Positions 50,153 through 59,076 of a stretch of DNA of 64,000 bases are shown piece after piece. A program made the translations under genes and the position numbers. The notes below the pieces were generated by a model. It ran no database searches and was not told the origin of the DNA. It saw only the letters and a program-made list of their open reading frames with translations. Source of the DNA: Ralstonia sp. TCR112 (GTDB taxonomy: Bacteria > Pseudomonadota > Gammaproteobacteria > Burkholderiales > Burkholderiaceae); the NCBI RefSeq assembly GCF_007997035.1, contig NZ_VOSS01000029.1, positions 24,911 through 88,910 of the forward strand, written 5' to 3'. How positions within the stretch are numbered: position 1 is the stretch's first letter; each line of letters begins with the position of its first letter.

Positions 50153-50479
50153 TCAATCGCGTGTCAGTTGCTCCAGCAGCATCCCCGCCACAAATGCCAG
50201 ACCGATGGTAATGACCGGGTGCTGACGTACGGAGCCGCTCGCCTGCTCCGAGACATTCGCATGCAGGTTTTTCAACTGTTCGGTGTGCTTGTCGAATTGT
50301 GTGAGCGCCGTGGAGAGGACGCTCGCCAGCCGGTCGATGCCCTCGGCCGTGGCATCTTTCACGCGCTGCGCGGTGTGGTCGATCTGCGGATGCAGCGTGG
50401 TGACGGTCGCGCCGTTGGCGCCGTTCGTACCGTTGGTGCCATTGCTGGTGGTGGGCGGCTTGGGGGACAGTTCGGTCAT
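50153..50479 (-). CDS. DUF883-type membrane-anchored protein
   Basis: A 108-residue protein with an unusual N-terminal NGTNGTNGANGATV low-complexity run, a coiled coil (IDHTAQRVKDATAEGIDRLA) and a C-terminal anchor (HPVITIGLAFVAGMLLEQL). It is clearly related in layout to the protein at 48705. It converges on the YihY gene and has an AGGAGG site. The role is inferred to be stress- or ribosome-related only from the family. Confidence 0.78.
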   Translation of the reverse strand: MTELSPKPPTTSNGTNGTNGANGATVTTLHPQIDHTAQRVKDATAEGIDRLASVLSTALTQFDKHTEQLKNLHANVSEQASGSVRQHPVITIGLAFVAGMLLEQLTRD

Positions 50480-50552
50480 ATCGGCCTCCTGAGTTGGGTC
50501 GAGTCAGTCAGTCACAAGCAACCGTCATGCCCCGATCGTTGCGCGCCGCCAA

Positions 50553-50578
50553 TAGAAAAGGGCCACGACTGTGGCCCT
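50553..50578 (-). terminator. intrinsic terminator for the 75-aa gene
   Basis: Minus strand: GGGCCAC-AGTC-GTGGCCC followed by TTTTC, 24 bp after the stop codon of the gene at 50602-50829. Confidence 0.7.
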
Positions 50579-50601
50579 CGACACGGTGAGGAACTGCGCG
50601 G

Positions 50602-50829
50602 CTAGCCGACCGTCACCACGGTCTTGCGCACGGCCCAGATTTCAGCTTGCAGGGCCAATGCGGCGAGTGCCTGCAGGCTGTCCTGCGGCAGGGCCTTGAT
50701 CCGCTTGCGGCGATTGGCGGCACGCTGCTGACGCGCCGCGCGCACGCTTTGTTCATCGAGTTGCCACGCCTTGCGGGTGGTCTCGATGATGCGTTGCACT
50801 GCCGGATCGACAGGGATTCGACTACGCAC
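50602..50829 (-). CDS. small hypothetical protein, 75 aa
   Basis: A helical basic protein (RIIETTRKAWQLDEQSVRAA, RQQRAANRRKRIKALPQDSL) from a GTG start 9 bp after AAGGAG, ending at a terminator. It looks soluble with a leucine/alanine-rich second half. I do not recognise it. The ribosome-binding site and terminator support a true gene. Confidence 0.6.
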   Translation of the reverse strand: MRSRIPVDPAVQRIIETTRKAWQLDEQSVRAARQQRAANRRKRIKALPQDSLQALAALALQAEIWAVRKTVVTVG

Positions 50830-51200
50830 GATGTTGGACTCCTTGCTTCTTTGCTTCTTTCAACGTCGCGGCGTACCCAAAGGCGGGTTTCGCGACGGAC
50901 TCCACGATACGGGAGCTTCATGACAACTTCGATAACACCGCCTCCGAAAGGGTTGTCAGTGCATTCCCACAACGGGTTGGTCTCCTCCGTCCGGGGGACG
51001 GTTCCTAGGGAGTTTCCCGCGCTTGCGGCCCGGATCAGTTGATCCTAAGCAAGGGCGCCGATCGCGTACAATCTCGGCTGCCCCGGATTGACAACGCCGC
51101 TCGGGCAGTCCATCGGCCGCCGGGATGACCCCGCAGCCAGCGCACTTGCCACGTGCGCAACCATCCGCATTTTTCACTCCTTCCCTTTCGGTTTTTGCCC
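50830..51200 (+). promoter_or_regulatory. intergenic region upstream of prfC
   Basis: About 370 bp between two divergent genes. The best feature is a -10-like TACAAT at 51067-51072; no well-spaced -35 was seen. The rest has no recognisable element. Confidence 0.35.
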
Positions 51201-52795
51201 GTGAGTACGCTGCAGCAGGAGATCCGGCGCCGCCGGACGTTCGCCATCATTGCCCACCCGGATGCGGGTAAAACCACGCTGACCGAGAAACTGCTGTGGT
51301 TCGGCGGCGCCATCCAGATGGCCGGCGCCGTGCGCGCACGTAAAGCCAACCGCCACGCCACCTCCGACTGGATGGAGATGGAAAAGCAGCGCGGCATCTC
51401 GGTCACGTCGTCGGTGATGCAGTTTCCGTACCGGAACGAAGGCGGCGACTACATCGTCAACCTGCTCGACACCCCGGGCCACGAAGACTTCTCGGAAGAC
51501 ACGTACCGCACGCTCACGGCCGTCGACTCCGCCGTGATGGTGATCGACTCCGTCAACGGCGTGGAAGCGCAGACCATCAAGCTGCTCAACGTCTGCCGCC
51601 TGCGCAGCACGCCCATCCTCACGTTCATCAACAAGCTCGACCGCGAAGGCCGTGCGCCCATCGAGCTGCTCGATGAAATCGAAAGCGTGCTGCAGATCCA
51701 GTGCGCGCCGATGACGTGGCCGATCGGCATGGGCAAGTCGTTCAAGGGCGTGTATCACCTCGTTAACGACACGGTGCAGCTGTTCGACCCGAACGCCGAC
51801 AGCGAGAAGGGCGCCACGGCCGGCCTGATTCAAGGTCTGGACAACCCGGAGCTGGATCGCGTGTTGGGCTCGCAGGCGGAAGAACTGCGCATCGACATCG
51901 AACTCGTGCGCGGCGCATCGCACACGTTCGACAAAGAGGCGTTCCTGGCCGGCAAGCAGTGCCCGGTGTACTTCGGTTCGGCGGTGAACAACTTCGGCGT
52001 GCAGTCGCTGCTCGATGCACTGGTCGACCAGTCCCCCGAGCCGCTGCCACGCCCCACCGAAACGCGCGAAGTCAAGCCGATGGAAGAGAAGTTCACCGGC
52101 TTCGTCTTCAAGATCCAGGCGAACATGGACCCGAAGCACCGTGACCGCATCGCGTTTGTGCGCGTGTGCTCGGGCCGCTTCGAGCGCGGCATGAAGCTGC
52201 TGCAGGTGTCGACGGGCAAGACGGTCGCCATCAACAACGCCATCACGTTCATGGCGCAGGACCGCAACACCACGGAAGAGGCCTTCGCCGGCGACATCAT
52301 CGGCGTGCCCAATCACGGCACGATCCGGCTGGGCGATGCCTTCACGGAAGGCGAGGCGCTGAAGTTCACGGGTATCCCGTCGTTTGCGCCGGAGTTCTTC
52401 CGCCGCGCGCGCCTGAACAACCCGCTGCGCCTGAAGCAACTGCAGAAGGGTTTGCAGCAGTTGGCCGAAGAAGGCGCCACGCAGATGTTCCGCCCGCTGG
52501 CATCGAATGACCTGGTGCTGGGCGCGTGGGTATCCTGCAGTTCGATGTGGTTGCGCACCGCCTGGAGCACGAATACGGCGTCGATGCCATCTTCGAACCG
52601 CACGAATGCTCCACGGCCCGCTGGCTGCGCGGCAAGCAGGAAGATATCGACAAGCTGATCGACAAGGCCGGCCACAACGTGGCGCTGGACGGTGCCGGCG
52701 ACTACGTGTACCTGGCGCCGAGCCAGGTAAACCTGCGCCTGACCCAGGAGCGCTTTCCGGACATCCAGTTCATGGAAACGCGGGAAATCGTCTAA
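51201..52795 (+). pseudogene. prfC: peptide chain release factor 3, apparent 1-nt frameshift
   Basis: RF3 is a translational GTPase that recycles RF1 and RF2 from terminated ribosomes. The protein has G1 [10 protein letters not shown]3 DTPGHEDF and G4 NKLDRE, then domains 2 and 3. Near 52526 one G is missing (GGCGCGTGGG for GGCGCGGTGGG), after which the frame continues as [18 protein letters not shown] to the stop at 52795, giving a normal 531 residues. The start GTG at 51201 ([20 protein letters not shown]) fits the family. Since all motifs and length are right, sequencing error is likely. A terminator follows. Confidence 0.88.
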
Positions 52796-52813
52796 GCGGC
52801 GATGGGCGAAAAC

Positions 52814-52839
52814 AAACGGGGCCATGTGCCCCGTTTTTT
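52814..52839 (+). terminator. intrinsic terminator after prfC
   Basis: AAACGGGGC-CATGT-GCCCCGTTT followed by TTTT, 18 bp past the prfC stop. It also faces the convergent secreted-protein gene. Confidence 0.85.
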
Positions 52840-53347
52840 ATTGACCTGTGCGGCGTGACACCGGGCAAACCGCTTCAAGCTGGCGGGCACCGGTGTCGGC
52901 GTTTCGCGGTGAGAGACGCAGAAGCCGCAGAAGCTGCGGGTCTGCGCCTGCCACTTTGACCGTGATCGGCTTGCCTGTATGGAACAACGCGTAGAAGCGC
53001 GCCCGCGACTTCACATCAGCCACGGCATACGATTCCATGTCGGACACTTCAAGGCGCGCCGGAATCGTTAAGCGCAGAGGGCCGGAAGCGAATTGGATGC
53101 GGAGGGCCGTTCCGTTTTGCCCCGGTTGCCCACTCGTGGATACCGCAACGCGGAGTCGCCCGTCCTCGCAGTTGGCGTAAAAGCTCAAGCCATCGGTTTC
53201 ATAGCCGCCATACGTCAATGACTGTGCGACGTAGTACCAGCTTGCGAGTTCTTCTTCGGCGGTTTCCGTGGTGGCCGCCAACGCGGAGGTGGCGAACAAG
53301 GCGGCGATGGCAGCAATGGACAGGACGCGCAATTCGGGGCCTCTCAC
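52838..53347 (-). CDS. secreted hypothetical protein
   Basis: About 169 residues with a signal peptide (LSIAAIAALFATSALAA). The mature part has SFYANCEDGRLRVAVSTSGQ and a C-terminal cysteine (LEAVCPVSRR) that may pair with the first. A GTG start at 53347 is the likeliest. No domain is recognised. It is 65 bp downstream of mdcH on the same strand, but is not a known part of malonate metabolism. Confidence 0.6.
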   Translation of the reverse strand: MRGPELRVLSIAAIAALFATSALAATTETAEEELASWYYVAQSLTYGGYETDGLSFYANCEDGRLRVAVSTSGQPGQNGTALRIQFASGPLRLTIPARLEVSDMESYAVADVKSRARFYALFHTGKPITVKVAGADPQLLRLLRLSPRNADTGARQLEAVCPVSRRTGQ

Positions 53348-53411
53348 GAGCGATGAAATCCGGCGCGCAACGATGCCGGAATGCCGCTGAAAAGTCCATG
53401 GGGCAGACAAT

Positions 53412-54347
53412 TCAAGGGCCGTCCTCGCGGCGTCGCCGCTGTATCCGCACCCGCACCGCATCCAGCCCGGCGCCCGCATCCAACACAGCCTCTGCGGCAA
53501 ACACACCTTGCGCCAGACGCGCCAGAGCGCCGCCACCCGGCACCTCCACCGCCATGCTTGCGCCGCGTTCCAGCGCATGCCGCAGCGTGTCGTGCCACAA
53601 CACCGGCCGCGCCATGTTCCAGGCGAGATCTTCGACGATGAGATTGGCGCGAAACAGCGCACGCGCGCGGCTGCTGCTGACGTAGGTGATCTGTGGCGCC
53701 TGGGCGGTGGCCTTTGCCGCGGCGGCCGCAAGCTCGGCGGCTTGCGTGTCCAGCAACGGGCAGTGCGACGGCACTGCCATGCACAACCGCGTCGTCTTCG
53801 ATGCGCCGTGCGCCAGCGCACGCTCGGCGACGCGCGCGAGCGCTGCGTCGTTGCCGGCCACGACGATTTGCCGTTCCGCATTCACGTTGGCGACATAGGC
53901 CGGCGTGGCGGTGGTGTTGACTTGCGCAACGATGCCGCCGACCTCCGGTTCGGCGAGGCCGATGATGGCGACCATGCCGTAACCGCTTGGGTAAGCGTCT
54001 TCCATGAGCTGAGCCCGCAGGCGCACCAGGCGCAGCGCATCGCTGAACGCCAGCACACCGGCGACAACCGCCGCAGGCCACGCGCCAATGGACAGGCCCG
54101 CCACCATGTCCGGTCCTGCGTCCTGTCGAGCCAGCGTGCGAGCGACGGCCACGCCGGCAATCAAGAGACAAAGCTGTACGGCCACCGTCGACCGCAACGC
54201 CTCTGCGGTATCGAGCGTGAGCGGATCGACGCCGAGTACGTCGCCGGCTTCGGTCAACGTCTGCGCAACAGCCGGGTCATCAGGCAGCGCATGCAGCATG
54301 CCCGCGCGCTGGCTGCCCTGGCCGGGAAACATGAACAGGATGCTCAT
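53412..54347 (-). CDS. mdcH: malonate decarboxylase acyltransferase MdcH
   Basis: A 311-residue malonyl-CoA:ACP transacylase-type enzyme (MdcH), which loads malonyl onto the decarboxylase carrier protein. The opening FMFPGQGSQRAGML and active-site serine in GLSIGAWPAAV (near residue 88) are seen, with the catalytic histidine in VPSHCPLLDTQA. Start at 54347 overlaps mdcG by 4 bp. Last gene of the mdc group on the minus strand. Confidence 0.9.
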   Translation of the reverse strand: MSILFMFPGQGSQRAGMLHALPDDPAVAQTLTEAGDVLGVDPLTLDTAEALRSTVAVQLCLLIAGVAVARTLARQDAGPDMVAGLSIGAWPAAVVAGVLAFSDALRLVRLRAQLMEDAYPSGYGMVAIIGLAEPEVGGIVAQVNTTATPAYVANVNAERQIVVAGNDAALARVAERALAHGASKTTRLCMAVPSHCPLLDTQAAELAAAAAKATAQAPQITYVSSSRARALFRANLIVEDLAWNMARPVLWHDTLRHALERGASMAVEVPGGGALARLAQGVFAAEAVLDAGAGLDAVRVRIQRRRREDGP

Positions 54348-54979
54348 GCTGCGTCGCTCCATGGGTCTGCGACGAGCCGGGGGCCGTGGTCGGTCTTGAG
54401 CATCGTTTGATGCGACGACGCCAGCCAGTCGCGTAACGCGAAGCCGCCGTGGCCGGTGTCGATCTGCAAATCGACGCGGCACTCGGTATCGCTCAACAAG
54501 CGAACGAGCTGATCGCGCTGCGCAGTCGCTGGGGCACGCGGCATGCGCACGACGAGGTCGAGATCGCTCTCCGCATGCAGCACAGGCAGCCCGCTGGCGA
54601 GCGCAAAGCCGGCGCCGCCCGTCGGCCCCCACGCCCAGCCGAGTGCGGTGAGTTTGGGCGCCAGCGCGCGCAAGGTGCGCAGCGCCGCGAATGGCGCGTC
54701 GTGTGCGATGGCGGCGGCTTGGGCTGCCAGCGCCTCGGGCGAGACGACACGCGTGATGCTGTTGGCAGCTGCCGTCGCCGCGCAGCGTTCATGCCGTGCG
54801 CCACCGCGCAGGCCGACCGGCACGGAACCATCGGTGCCGCGCGGTGCGCGTCGCACCACAACAGGCGCGCCTTGCCGGCATGCCGCAATGGCCCAGTCAG
54901 GCAAGGGCGCGCCATTCGTCGCCACGGGCGTCTCAGACACCCACAGCAGGTCGTGTGCGCGCAGCAGCGTAGATGTCAT
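54344..54979 (-). CDS. mdcG: phosphoribosyl-dephospho-CoA transferase MdcG
   Basis: A 211-residue enzyme that transfers the 2'-(5''-triphosphoribosyl)-3'-dephospho-CoA prosthetic group onto the acyl-carrier subunit MdcC. Nucleotidyltransferase-like residues are in ESDLDLVVRMPRAP near residue 138. The start MTSTLLRAHD overlaps the madM stop by 4 bp, so the mdc/mad genes are one unit. Its carrier partner MdcC is not present in the window. Confidence 0.88.
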   Translation of the reverse strand: MTSTLLRAHDLLWVSETPVATNGAPLPDWAIAACRQGAPVVVRRAPRGTDGSVPVGLRGGARHERCAATAAANSITRVVSPEALAAQAAAIAHDAPFAALRTLRALAPKLTALGWAWGPTGGAGFALASGLPVLHAESDLDLVVRMPRAPATAQRDQLVRLLSDTECRVDLQIDTGHGGFALRDWLASSHQTMLKTDHGPRLVADPWSDAA

Positions 54980-55739
54980 CGCAGCAGCGCCTGCGTGGCC
55001 AGGAACAAGATCGACGGTCCGAGCAGGCAACCGAGGCCCGTATGGAACGTCGCCACCAGCGAGCCGTACGGTACCAGCCGCCGATCCGTGGCGGCCAGGC
55101 CCGCCGACACCCCGCTGACCGTACCCGCCAATCCGCCGAACACCATGGCCGCGCGCGGGTTGTTCAGGCCGAGCGCCTTGGCCGCGAACGGCGTGCCGAC
55201 CATCACCAGGATTGCCTTGACGAGGCCCGTCGCAATCGACAGCGCCATCACATCGGAGGTGGCACCGAGCGCCGCACCGGTGACCGGCCCGACGATGTAC
55301 GTCACGGCACCCGCGCCGATGGTGGTGACGCTCACCGGATCGGTGTACCCGAAGGCGTAGGCAACGCAGCGCCGACGATGAATGGCAGCACCGTTCCCAG
55401 CAGCAGCGAGATGGCGCCGATCATGCCGGCCTTGCGTGCCTCGGTCACCTGCACTTCAAAGGCCGTGGCCACGATGGCGAAATCGCGCAGCATGGCTCCG
55501 CCCATCAGGCCGATCCCGCCGAACAGTTTCAGGTCGGCCAGGCCACGCTCGCCGCCGGTCTGCATGCCGCCCCAATAAGCGAGCACCAGCCCGATCATGA
55601 TGGCGATGGCCGAGCCGTGCACGCGTCCGAACGTCAGCTTCTTGGACACCCACATCGACAGGCCCATGACGATGCCGACCAGCGCGAACGCCGCGACCAG
55701 CCCGTTGTGCTGCAGAACTTTCTCTAGCATTGACAGCAT
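54976..55739 (-). pseudogene. madM: malonate transporter subunit MadM, apparent 1-nt frameshift
   Basis: MadM is the larger subunit of the MadLM malonate:Na+ or H+ symporter. The first 124 residues (NGLVAAFALVGIVMGLSMWV, GGERGLADLKLFGGIGLMGG) and the last 120 (SVTTIGAGAVTYIVGPVTGA) are in different frames. One base restored near 55362 gives VGAALAYAFGYTDPVSVTT-like continuity and 254 residues, the family length. The stop and the downstream GTG overlap as GTGA. All parts are kept, so a sequencing error is the simplest view. Confidence 0.85.
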
Positions 55740-55750
55740 GGTGCGGCTCC

Positions 55751-56158
55751 TTAAGCGCGGGCTTGTTCGGTTTCAGGCAGCGGTGGCAGAGGTTGCCGGT
55801 TTTCTGCCTTGCCTGTGCGGTTGATGACCGCGATGCAGGCACCGCATACGATCACCGCGCCGATGGCACCGAGCAGCGCAACGGGGCCACCGCGCAGTGC
55901 CGTGACGACGTTCTGCGTGGCTGCCATGGCCACCACTACGGGGATGTACATCGCGCCCCAGAACGAGACGCCCGCCTCGGTGGCGGCGGGCATCAGACCG
56001 CGCTTGTGCAGGTAGAGCCGCGCGAAGATGAGCAGCAGCATGGCGATGCCCACGCCGCCGACATTGGCCTTCACGCCGATGGCCTGGCCGAGCAGGTCGC
56101 CCAGGAAGAGGCCGGCGATATGACAGAGCGCCAGCAGGGTTGTACCGTAGATGATCAC
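55751..56158 (-). CDS. madL: malonate transporter subunit MadL
   Basis: A 135-residue four-helix membrane protein with the MadL opening (V/M)IIYGTTLLALCHIAGLFLG and ANVGGVGIAMLLLIFARLYL. The start is a GTG at 56158, 8 bp after AGGAG. It pairs with MadM to import malonate. It is the first gene of the unit. The expected upstream genes mdcA, B, C, D and E are absent; the next upstream gene is priA, beyond a long inverted repeat. Confidence 0.88.
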   Translation of the reverse strand: MIIYGTTLLALCHIAGLFLGDLLGQAIGVKANVGGVGIAMLLLIFARLYLHKRGLMPAATEAGVSFWGAMYIPVVVAMAATQNVVTALRGGPVALLGAIGAVIVCGACIAVINRTGKAENRQPLPPLPETEQARA

Positions 56159-56275
56159 GTCTTTGTCTCCTGAAGGAACGGCGATGGATCGCCTGTTGTG
56201 GTGTTTGGGTGATCGAGGGGTGAGGACTGGTTGTTTTTGCGTTGATTGCGTTGGTGGTGCATCCCTTGTTTCATC

Positions 56276-56751
56276 CCCTGCCGGGGCTGACTTACTTTCT
56301 TTTGGTCTTGGCCAAAGAAAGGTAGGCAAAAGAAAGGCGCGCCCGAGATGGCGAAAGATTCCTTGAATTTCCGTAACCGGGCGGAGACGGGAAAAACTCG
56401 CTTCGCTCAGACAGTTTCCCCCTCTTTTTCCTCCCTGCAACAGAAATTCAAGGCGCCATCTAGGGCAGGAAAGTCAAAGGACAAAAGCCACACCATCTGG
56501 ACACAAGCCCAAAAGACAAGGCCAACCTCGCGACGGGTTGGCCTTTTTCTTTTGACGTTGAGCCCTTGATGGCGCCTTGAATTTTCGTAAGCGGGCGGAA
56601 AAAAGGTGGGGAACTGTCTGAGCGCAGCGAGTTTTCCCCACCTCCGCCCGGTTACGCAAATTCAAGGAATCTTTTCGCCATCTCGGGCGCGCCTTCTGTT
56701 TGCTTACTTTTCTTTGGCAAGACAAAGAAAAGTGAGTCGGTCCCGGCAGGG
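56276..56751. repeat. long imperfect inverted repeat between madL and priA
   Basis: Arms of about 190 bp (56276-56466 and 56562-56751), around 85-90% identical by eye, enclose about 95 bp. Each outer end carries a further small hairpin (TTTCTTTGGCC/GGCCAAAGAAA-like) and the shared segment GGCGCGCCCGAGATGGCGAA. Similar palindromic intergenic elements occur at many places in Ralstonia-type genomes. No coding gene lies within. Confidence 0.85.
56518..56549 (+). terminator. terminator-like hairpin in the repeat loop
   Basis: AAGGCCAACC-TCGCGAC-GGGTTGGCCTT followed by TTTCTTTT. It points right, but no plus-strand gene lies upstream; it may be the remnant of another gene end. Confidence 0.55.
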
Positions 56752-56778
56752 AACGAAAGGGAGGTGGACCACCAACGC

Positions 56779-59076
56779 TCAAATCCTCAAAGGATCAATC
56801 TCCAACTGCCACCGCACCCCCTTCACAGTCTTGCCAATCCCCGCAAACCCCTCAGTCCAGGCAGTCAACAGCTTCTGCAAAGCCGCGCGAGAACCCGATT
56901 CCACCAGCAACTGCGCCCGCTCGCGGTTGGCCAGGCGCACCATCGTCATCGGCACCGGATCATGCAAAAACACCGGCGCGCCCAATTCAGCGGCCAAGGC
57001 TTCACCAGCCGAACGCGCGGCGCCCAAAAACTCCAGCGCGCGTGCGACTTCCTTGTGCTCTGCGGTCAACAACGCCTGATAGGCAAACGGCGGCAGCCCG
57101 GCCTGTTTGCGCTCCCGCAGCAGCTGGCGCGCAAAACCGTCGTAGTCGTGCCGAACCAGCGCCTGCAGCGCCGGTGCGTCGGGATACCGCGTCTGAATCA
57201 GCACCTCGCCGGCCAAGCCGGCCCGGCCCGCGCGGCCCGCCACCTGCATCAGCGAGGCAAAGAGATGCTCTCCCGCGCGGAAGTCGTGCGAGAACAGCGA
57301 GGAATCGGGCGCGACCACGCCCACCAGCGTCACGCGCTGGAAGTCGTGCCCCTTGGCGACCATCTGCGTGCCGATCAGGATGTCGACGCCGCCTTCGTGC
57401 ACGGTGTCGAACAGCGCTTCGGCGCTGCCCTTGCGGCGGGTGGAATCGGCGTCGATGCGGGCGACGCGGGCCTGCGGAAACAGCTCGCCGAGCGTTTCTT
57501 CAATGCGCTGGGTGCCGCGCCCGAGCGGGGCGATGTCGACGTTGCCGCAGTCGGGGCAGTGATGCGGAATGCGCGATTCGTACCCGCAGTGGTGACAGCG
57601 CAGGCGCCGCTCCGGCTTGTGCAGCACCAGGTACGCCGAGCAGCGCGGACAGCCCGACAGCCAGCCGCAGGCGTCGCAGGACAGCACAGGCGCGTAGCCG
57701 CGGCGGTTGAGGAACAGCAGGCTTTGTTCGCCGCGCGCCAGGCGATCGGCAATCGCATCGACGAGCGGTTTGGACAGCCCATCACGAATCGCACGCCCGG
57801 CGCGGCGCTCCAGGTTCAGGTCGATGAGCGACACGCGCGGCAGCACCGCTTCTGCCTGCGCGCGTTGCGAGAGCGTCAGGCGCGTCGTAGCCGTCTGCTC
57901 GGCGCGCCACCAGGTTTCCAGCGACGGCGTGGCAGAGCCCAGTACCACGGGGATGTTGCGCTGCTTGGCACGCCATAGCGCCAGGTCGCGTGCGGAATAA
58001 CGCAGACCCTCCTGCTGCTTGTACGACGTGTCGTGCTCCTCATCGACAAGGATGAGCGCGAGGTTGGGCAGCGACGCCAGCATCGCCAGCCGCGTGCCGA
58101 GCACGATGCGCGCTTCACCGCGATGCGCGGCCAGCCAGTTCAGCGCGCGCGGCTGTTCGGCCAGACCGCTGTGCAGCGCGGCCATGGGCACGCCGGGAAA
58201 ACGCGCCGCAATGCGCGCCTCCAGCTGCGGCGTCAGGTTGATCTCGGGCACCAGCATCAGGACCTGCGCGGCGGGGTCGCGCGCCAAGGCGTCGGCGATG
58301 GCGTGCAGGTAGACCTCGGTCTTGCCGCTTCCGGTCACGCCAAACAATAGGAAGGGGCTGAAGGTACCCGCCGCCCCGGCCTGGGCGATGGCCGCCACGG
58401 CGGCGGCCTGTTCGTCGTTCAGGGCGGGCGCGACGGAAGGCGCCGGCAGCTCGAGCGGTTGCGGCAGCAGCGCCTTCGGCCGCAGTTCTGCGCGCAGCCA
58501 GCCGACGGTCGTCCAGTCCCGCAGCTTGGCGACGGCTTGCCCGTGCAATTCAACGGCGGCGCTGGTGGACAGCTCGCCATCGCCGGTCAGTGCTTCGGCC
58601 AGGCGCATGGCGCCGGACGCACGTTTCGGAACGCTGTCGAGCAACGCGGCCCGCGCCGGTTCAAACATCACGTAGACGGTTTCGTTGGCCTGCCGGGCGA
58701 GGTTGTCCCAGCTGCCCGGCGTGCGCCACAACGGCGGCAACGCGGGCAACGTCACCTCGCCGAGCGCACGGTGGTAGTAACCGGCAGCAAATTCGGCGAG
58801 CGCCCGCCATTCGGCGTCGAGCGGCGGCACCCAGGCCAGCACCCGCTCCACATCGCGCAGCTTTTCTTGCGGAACATCGGTGGTTGCGGCAGTTTCGACC
58901 ACCAACGCCACCACCCGCCTGTTGCCGAACGGCACCACCACGAGCTGCCCAACCAGCACAGGTTGCCCGCACCGGTAATCGAACACGGCATCGAGCGGTG
59001 TATCGATCACCACACGCGCAATGGCAGCCGACACCTGGGCATCAGAAAACGCGGCGTCGACGTGGGCGGTGGTCAT
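56779..59076 (-). CDS. priA: primosomal protein N' (replication restart helicase PriA)
   Basis: A 765-residue PriA. It has an N-terminal DNA 3'-OH-binding domain (ARVVIDTPLDAVFDYRCGQ), Walker A GVTGSGKTEVYL (near residue 246) and the DEEH box. The zinc-binding cysteine cluster is complete (CDACGWLSGCPRCSAYL...CHHCGY...CPDCG). It restarts replication at stalled forks. The start MTTAHVDAAF at 59076 was chosen for family length; an upstream in-frame ATG exists. hemE lies upstream in the same direction. This gene pair is usually on the primary chromosome in relatives. Confidence 0.94.
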   Translation of the reverse strand: MTTAHVDAAFSDAQVSAAIARVVIDTPLDAVFDYRCGQPVLVGQLVVVPFGNRRVVALVVETAATTDVPQEKLRDVERVLAWVPPLDAEWRALAEFAAGYYHRALGEVTLPALPPLWRTPGSWDNLARQANETVYVMFEPARAALLDSVPKRASGAMRLAEALTGDGELSTSAAVELHGQAVAKLRDWTTVGWLRAELRPKALLPQPLELPAPSVAPALNDEQAAAVAAIAQAGAAGTFSPFLLFGVTGSGKTEVYLHAIADALARDPAAQVLMLVPEINLTPQLEARIAARFPGVPMAALHSGLAEQPRALNWLAAHRGEARIVLGTRLAMLASLPNLALILVDEEHDTSYKQQEGLRYSARDLALWRAKQRNIPVVLGSATPSLETWWRAEQTATTRLTLSQRAQAEAVLPRVSLIDLNLERRAGRAIRDGLSKPLVDAIADRLARGEQSLLFLNRRGYAPVLSCDACGWLSGCPRCSAYLVLHKPERRLRCHHCGYESRIPHHCPDCGNVDIAPLGRGTQRIEETLGELFPQARVARIDADSTRRKGSAEALFDTVHEGGVDILIGTQMVAKGHDFQRVTLVGVVAPDSSLFSHDFRAGEHLFASLMQVAGRAGRAGLAGEVLIQTRYPDAPALQALVRHDYDGFARQLLRERKQAGLPPFAYQALLTAEHKEVARALEFLGAARSAGEALAAELGAPVFLHDPVPMTMVRLANRERAQLLVESGSRAALQKLLTAWTEGFAGIGKTVKGVRWQLEIDPLRI

